Assembly: GCA_020025825.1 (NCBI GenBank)
Contig: JAHHRL010000002.1
Location: 62,001 to 126,000 of the forward strand
Source of the DNA: Faecalibacterium sp.
Lineage (GTDB): Bacteria > Bacillota > Clostridia > Oscillospirales > Ruminococcaceae
Length of the DNA stretch: 64,000 nt
Direction of reading: 5' to 3'
Shown here one piece after another: positions 62,832 to 64,000 of this stretch (the stretch's first letter is position 1; every line of letters starts with the position of its first letter). The position numbers were made by a program, and so were the translations under genes. Below the pieces are notes generated by a model. The model was not told where the DNA came from. It was given only the letters and a program-made list of their open reading frames with translations, and did no database searches.

Positions 62832-63743
62832 TTACCGTTTTTGGATGCTTTCCAGCATCATATTCTCGTAATATTCTTTTGAAACCTCAATAAACATCTG
62901 CACATCTGCACGGTTGCTATTGTGCAGCGCACCAATTTCCACTTGTACCGGCGCAAAGTCCACCAGTTTTACTCTGGCAATTCCCGGAACACCTGCCTTT
63001 TCCAAGCATGGAATAATTGCCATGCCGGTGTTCATCTGAATTTCCAGCAAAGCACCCTCCAAACTAGGCACCGAACGGCTTACATCTGCACCCACACGCA
63101 TCAGCTCCTGTAAAGACGGGCCTCGGCACGCATACAAGTAACTCTCGAAGGAATCCGTTGTGACAACCGCCTGTCCTTTCAAATCCGACAATCGCAGTTC
63201 TTTTCTATCTGCTAGCGGATTTTTCGGGTTCATCCATACATGATACGGCATTACGAACAGCGGATAAAAGGAAATGTCCGGCGCATTGCTATGCTCAGTA
63301 TCATAAAAGAATCCTATATCCAGCTTTCCGCTGCGCAGTTCATCTAACGGGCGGTGGTTGCTTTGCGGTACAATATCCACAACTACATCGGGGTATATTT
63401 TTTGAAAACGAGTAATTGTTTTCGCCATAGATTGGTAGTCAAACAACTTGCGTAAACCCACTACCAGTCTGGAATGATTAGATGTTTGAATCAATTGTGC
63501 TTTTTGTACAGATGCCTCGTAATAATCGGGTATATGCTTAATATCCTGATAAAAAGCTGTGCCCGCAGGTGTCAATTTTGTACGTCTTGTCGTACGTTCG
63601 AAAAGATGCAAGCCTGTTTCCTTTTCCAGCGCACTAATCTGATACGTAATAGACGGTTGGGTTGTAAACAGCCGTGCCGCAGCCGCACTAAAATTCAGTT
63701 CTTCGGCCACAGCAATAAAGCATTGCAACTGATATATCGTCAT
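62832..63743 (-). CDS. LysR-family transcriptional regulator
   Basis: A 303-residue regulator. The N-terminal winged helix-turn-helix reads QLQCFIAVAEELNFSAAAARLFTTQPSITYQISALEKETG, here split over residues 5-45, and the C-terminal 200 residues form the two-lobed substrate-binding domain. ATG 63743 is preceded by AAAGGA; the longer in-frame reading has no site. It is divergent from the Tat-exported protein gene at 63947, its most likely target. Confidence 0.94.
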   Translation of the reverse strand: MTIYQLQCFIAVAEELNFSAAAARLFTTQPSITYQISALEKETGLHLFERTTRRTKLTPAGTAFYQDIKHIPDYYEASVQKAQLIQTSNHSRLVVGLRKLFDYQSMAKTITRFQKIYPDVVVDIVPQSNHRPLDELRSGKLDIGFFYDTEHSNAPDISFYPLFVMPYHVWMNPKNPLADRKELRLSDLKGQAVVTTDSFESYLYACRGPSLQELMRVGADVSRSVPSLEGALLEIQMNTGMAIIPCLEKAGVPGIARVKLVDFAPVQVEIGALHNSNRADVQMFIEVSKEYYENMMLESIQKR

Positions 63744-63858
63744 TATGTCATTTTCCTTTTTTGTCTTTTTAATAAGTATAACAAAAAAAGTATTTTGGGT
63801 ATATTGACACATTTTATAAAAATATTTTATAAATCGACTACTATTTTCAATTTCACAA

Positions 63859-63873
63859 ACGATAGTTAATCGT
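63859..63873. promoter_or_regulatory. Dyad in the LysR-divergent region
   Basis: ACGAT-AGTTA-ATCGT is a perfect 15-bp interrupted palindrome, located midway between the divergent LysR and Tat-protein genes. Size and position suit a LysR binding site. Confidence 0.4.
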
Positions 63874-63946
63874 GTATCATACCGTTGTAAGCATTGTCAC
63901 AAATTAAACAATACATAAATACACAACTAAGGAAGGAACCTCTCTT

Positions 63947-64000
63947 ATGAGCAAGATTTCTCGTCGCAACTTTATGAAGGGTGCTGCTGTTGGCACCGTT
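63947..64000 (+). CDS. Tat-exported protein, N-terminal fragment
   Basis: Only 18 codons are present: MSKISRRNFMKGAAVGTV. The SRRNFMK box followed by a small hydrophobic stretch is a twin-arginine signal, so the product is exported folded, probably with a cofactor. In gut Firmicutes such proteins next to LysR genes are often flavin-dependent reductases of the fumarate/urocanate reductase type, but nothing beyond the signal can be seen. GGAAGGA lies upstream of the ATG. The gene runs off the right edge. Confidence 0.8.
   Translation, partial: MSKISRRNFMKGAAVGTV

Noticed and set aside
1..64000. CRISPR array, insertion sequence, prophage or integrative element
   Set aside because: No regularly spaced repeats, transposase, integrase, phage structural gene or tRNA-associated direct repeat was seen.

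Overview
The window looks like a core-genome stretch of a low-to-mid GC Firmicute, most likely a gut clostridium of the Oscillospiraceae/Ruminococcaceae (Faecalibacterium, Gemmiger or Subdoligranulum type). The evidence is the clostridial order yicC-remA-gmk-priA-def-fmt-rsmB-rlmN-prpC-pknB-rsgA, a WhiA/RapZ/HprK/MurB block, RNase J beside GdpP, AGGAGG-type ribosome binding sites, and many promoters of the TTGaca-N17-TATAaT/TATACT form. The species is inferred, not shown. I see no insertion sequence, prophage, CRISPR array or integrase.

Layout. 1-11.4 kb is one long minus-strand operon read from a sigma-A promoter at 11.5 kb: YicC, RemA, guanylate kinase, PriA, deformylase, formyltransferase, two RNA methyltransferases, the PrpC/PknB phosphatase-kinase pair and RsgA, with the first codons of a probable thiamine pyrophosphokinase at the left edge. 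11.9-19.1 kb is a second minus-strand operon: HprK, MurB, RapZ, WhiA, DnaE. 19.2-21.0 kb has a polysaccharide deacetylase, tRNA-Leu and a DHFR-like reductase. 21.3-27.5 kb is a carbohydrate island: GH3 glycosidase, GPH-type sugar symporter, AraC regulator and a membrane-anchored CE15-type glucuronoyl esterase. Then come two tiny overlapping ORFs, a methyltransferase, RmuC, a transglutaminase-like protein and a divergent PHP phosphatase.

32.8-38.4 kb is a run of five same-strand genes: ABC ATPase, exported repeat protein, MacB-type permease, ECF sigma factor and DUF4179-type anti-sigma factor. 38.7-49.7 kb is a third housekeeping operon: RNase J, GdpP, L9, DnaB, TilS, Hpt, FtsH and a zinc-ribbon membrane protein. 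50-51.6 kb has RNase HI and MnmA on the plus strand. 51.8-55.1 kb has GNAT, UDP-sugar dehydratase and phosphoglycosyl transferase genes for surface glycans. 55.2-64 kb holds an orphan Cys-rich protein, a DUF975 membrane protein, tRNA-Ser, a MATE pump, an iron-sulfur pair with a divergent HxlR regulator, a VOC protein, a DUF2871 protein, a MraY-like transferase, a structured non-coding RNA, and a LysR regulator divergent from a Tat-exported protein cut by the window edge.

Most of the window is ordinary. The observations most worth a second look are a ~220-nt structured RNA with its own promoter and terminator (62.5-62.8 kb), a hairpin between the Shine-Dalgarno and start codon of mnmA, a perfect dyad joining two divergent promoters at 31.9 kb, the long structured leader of RNase J, and the small-ORF pair near 27.7 kb.
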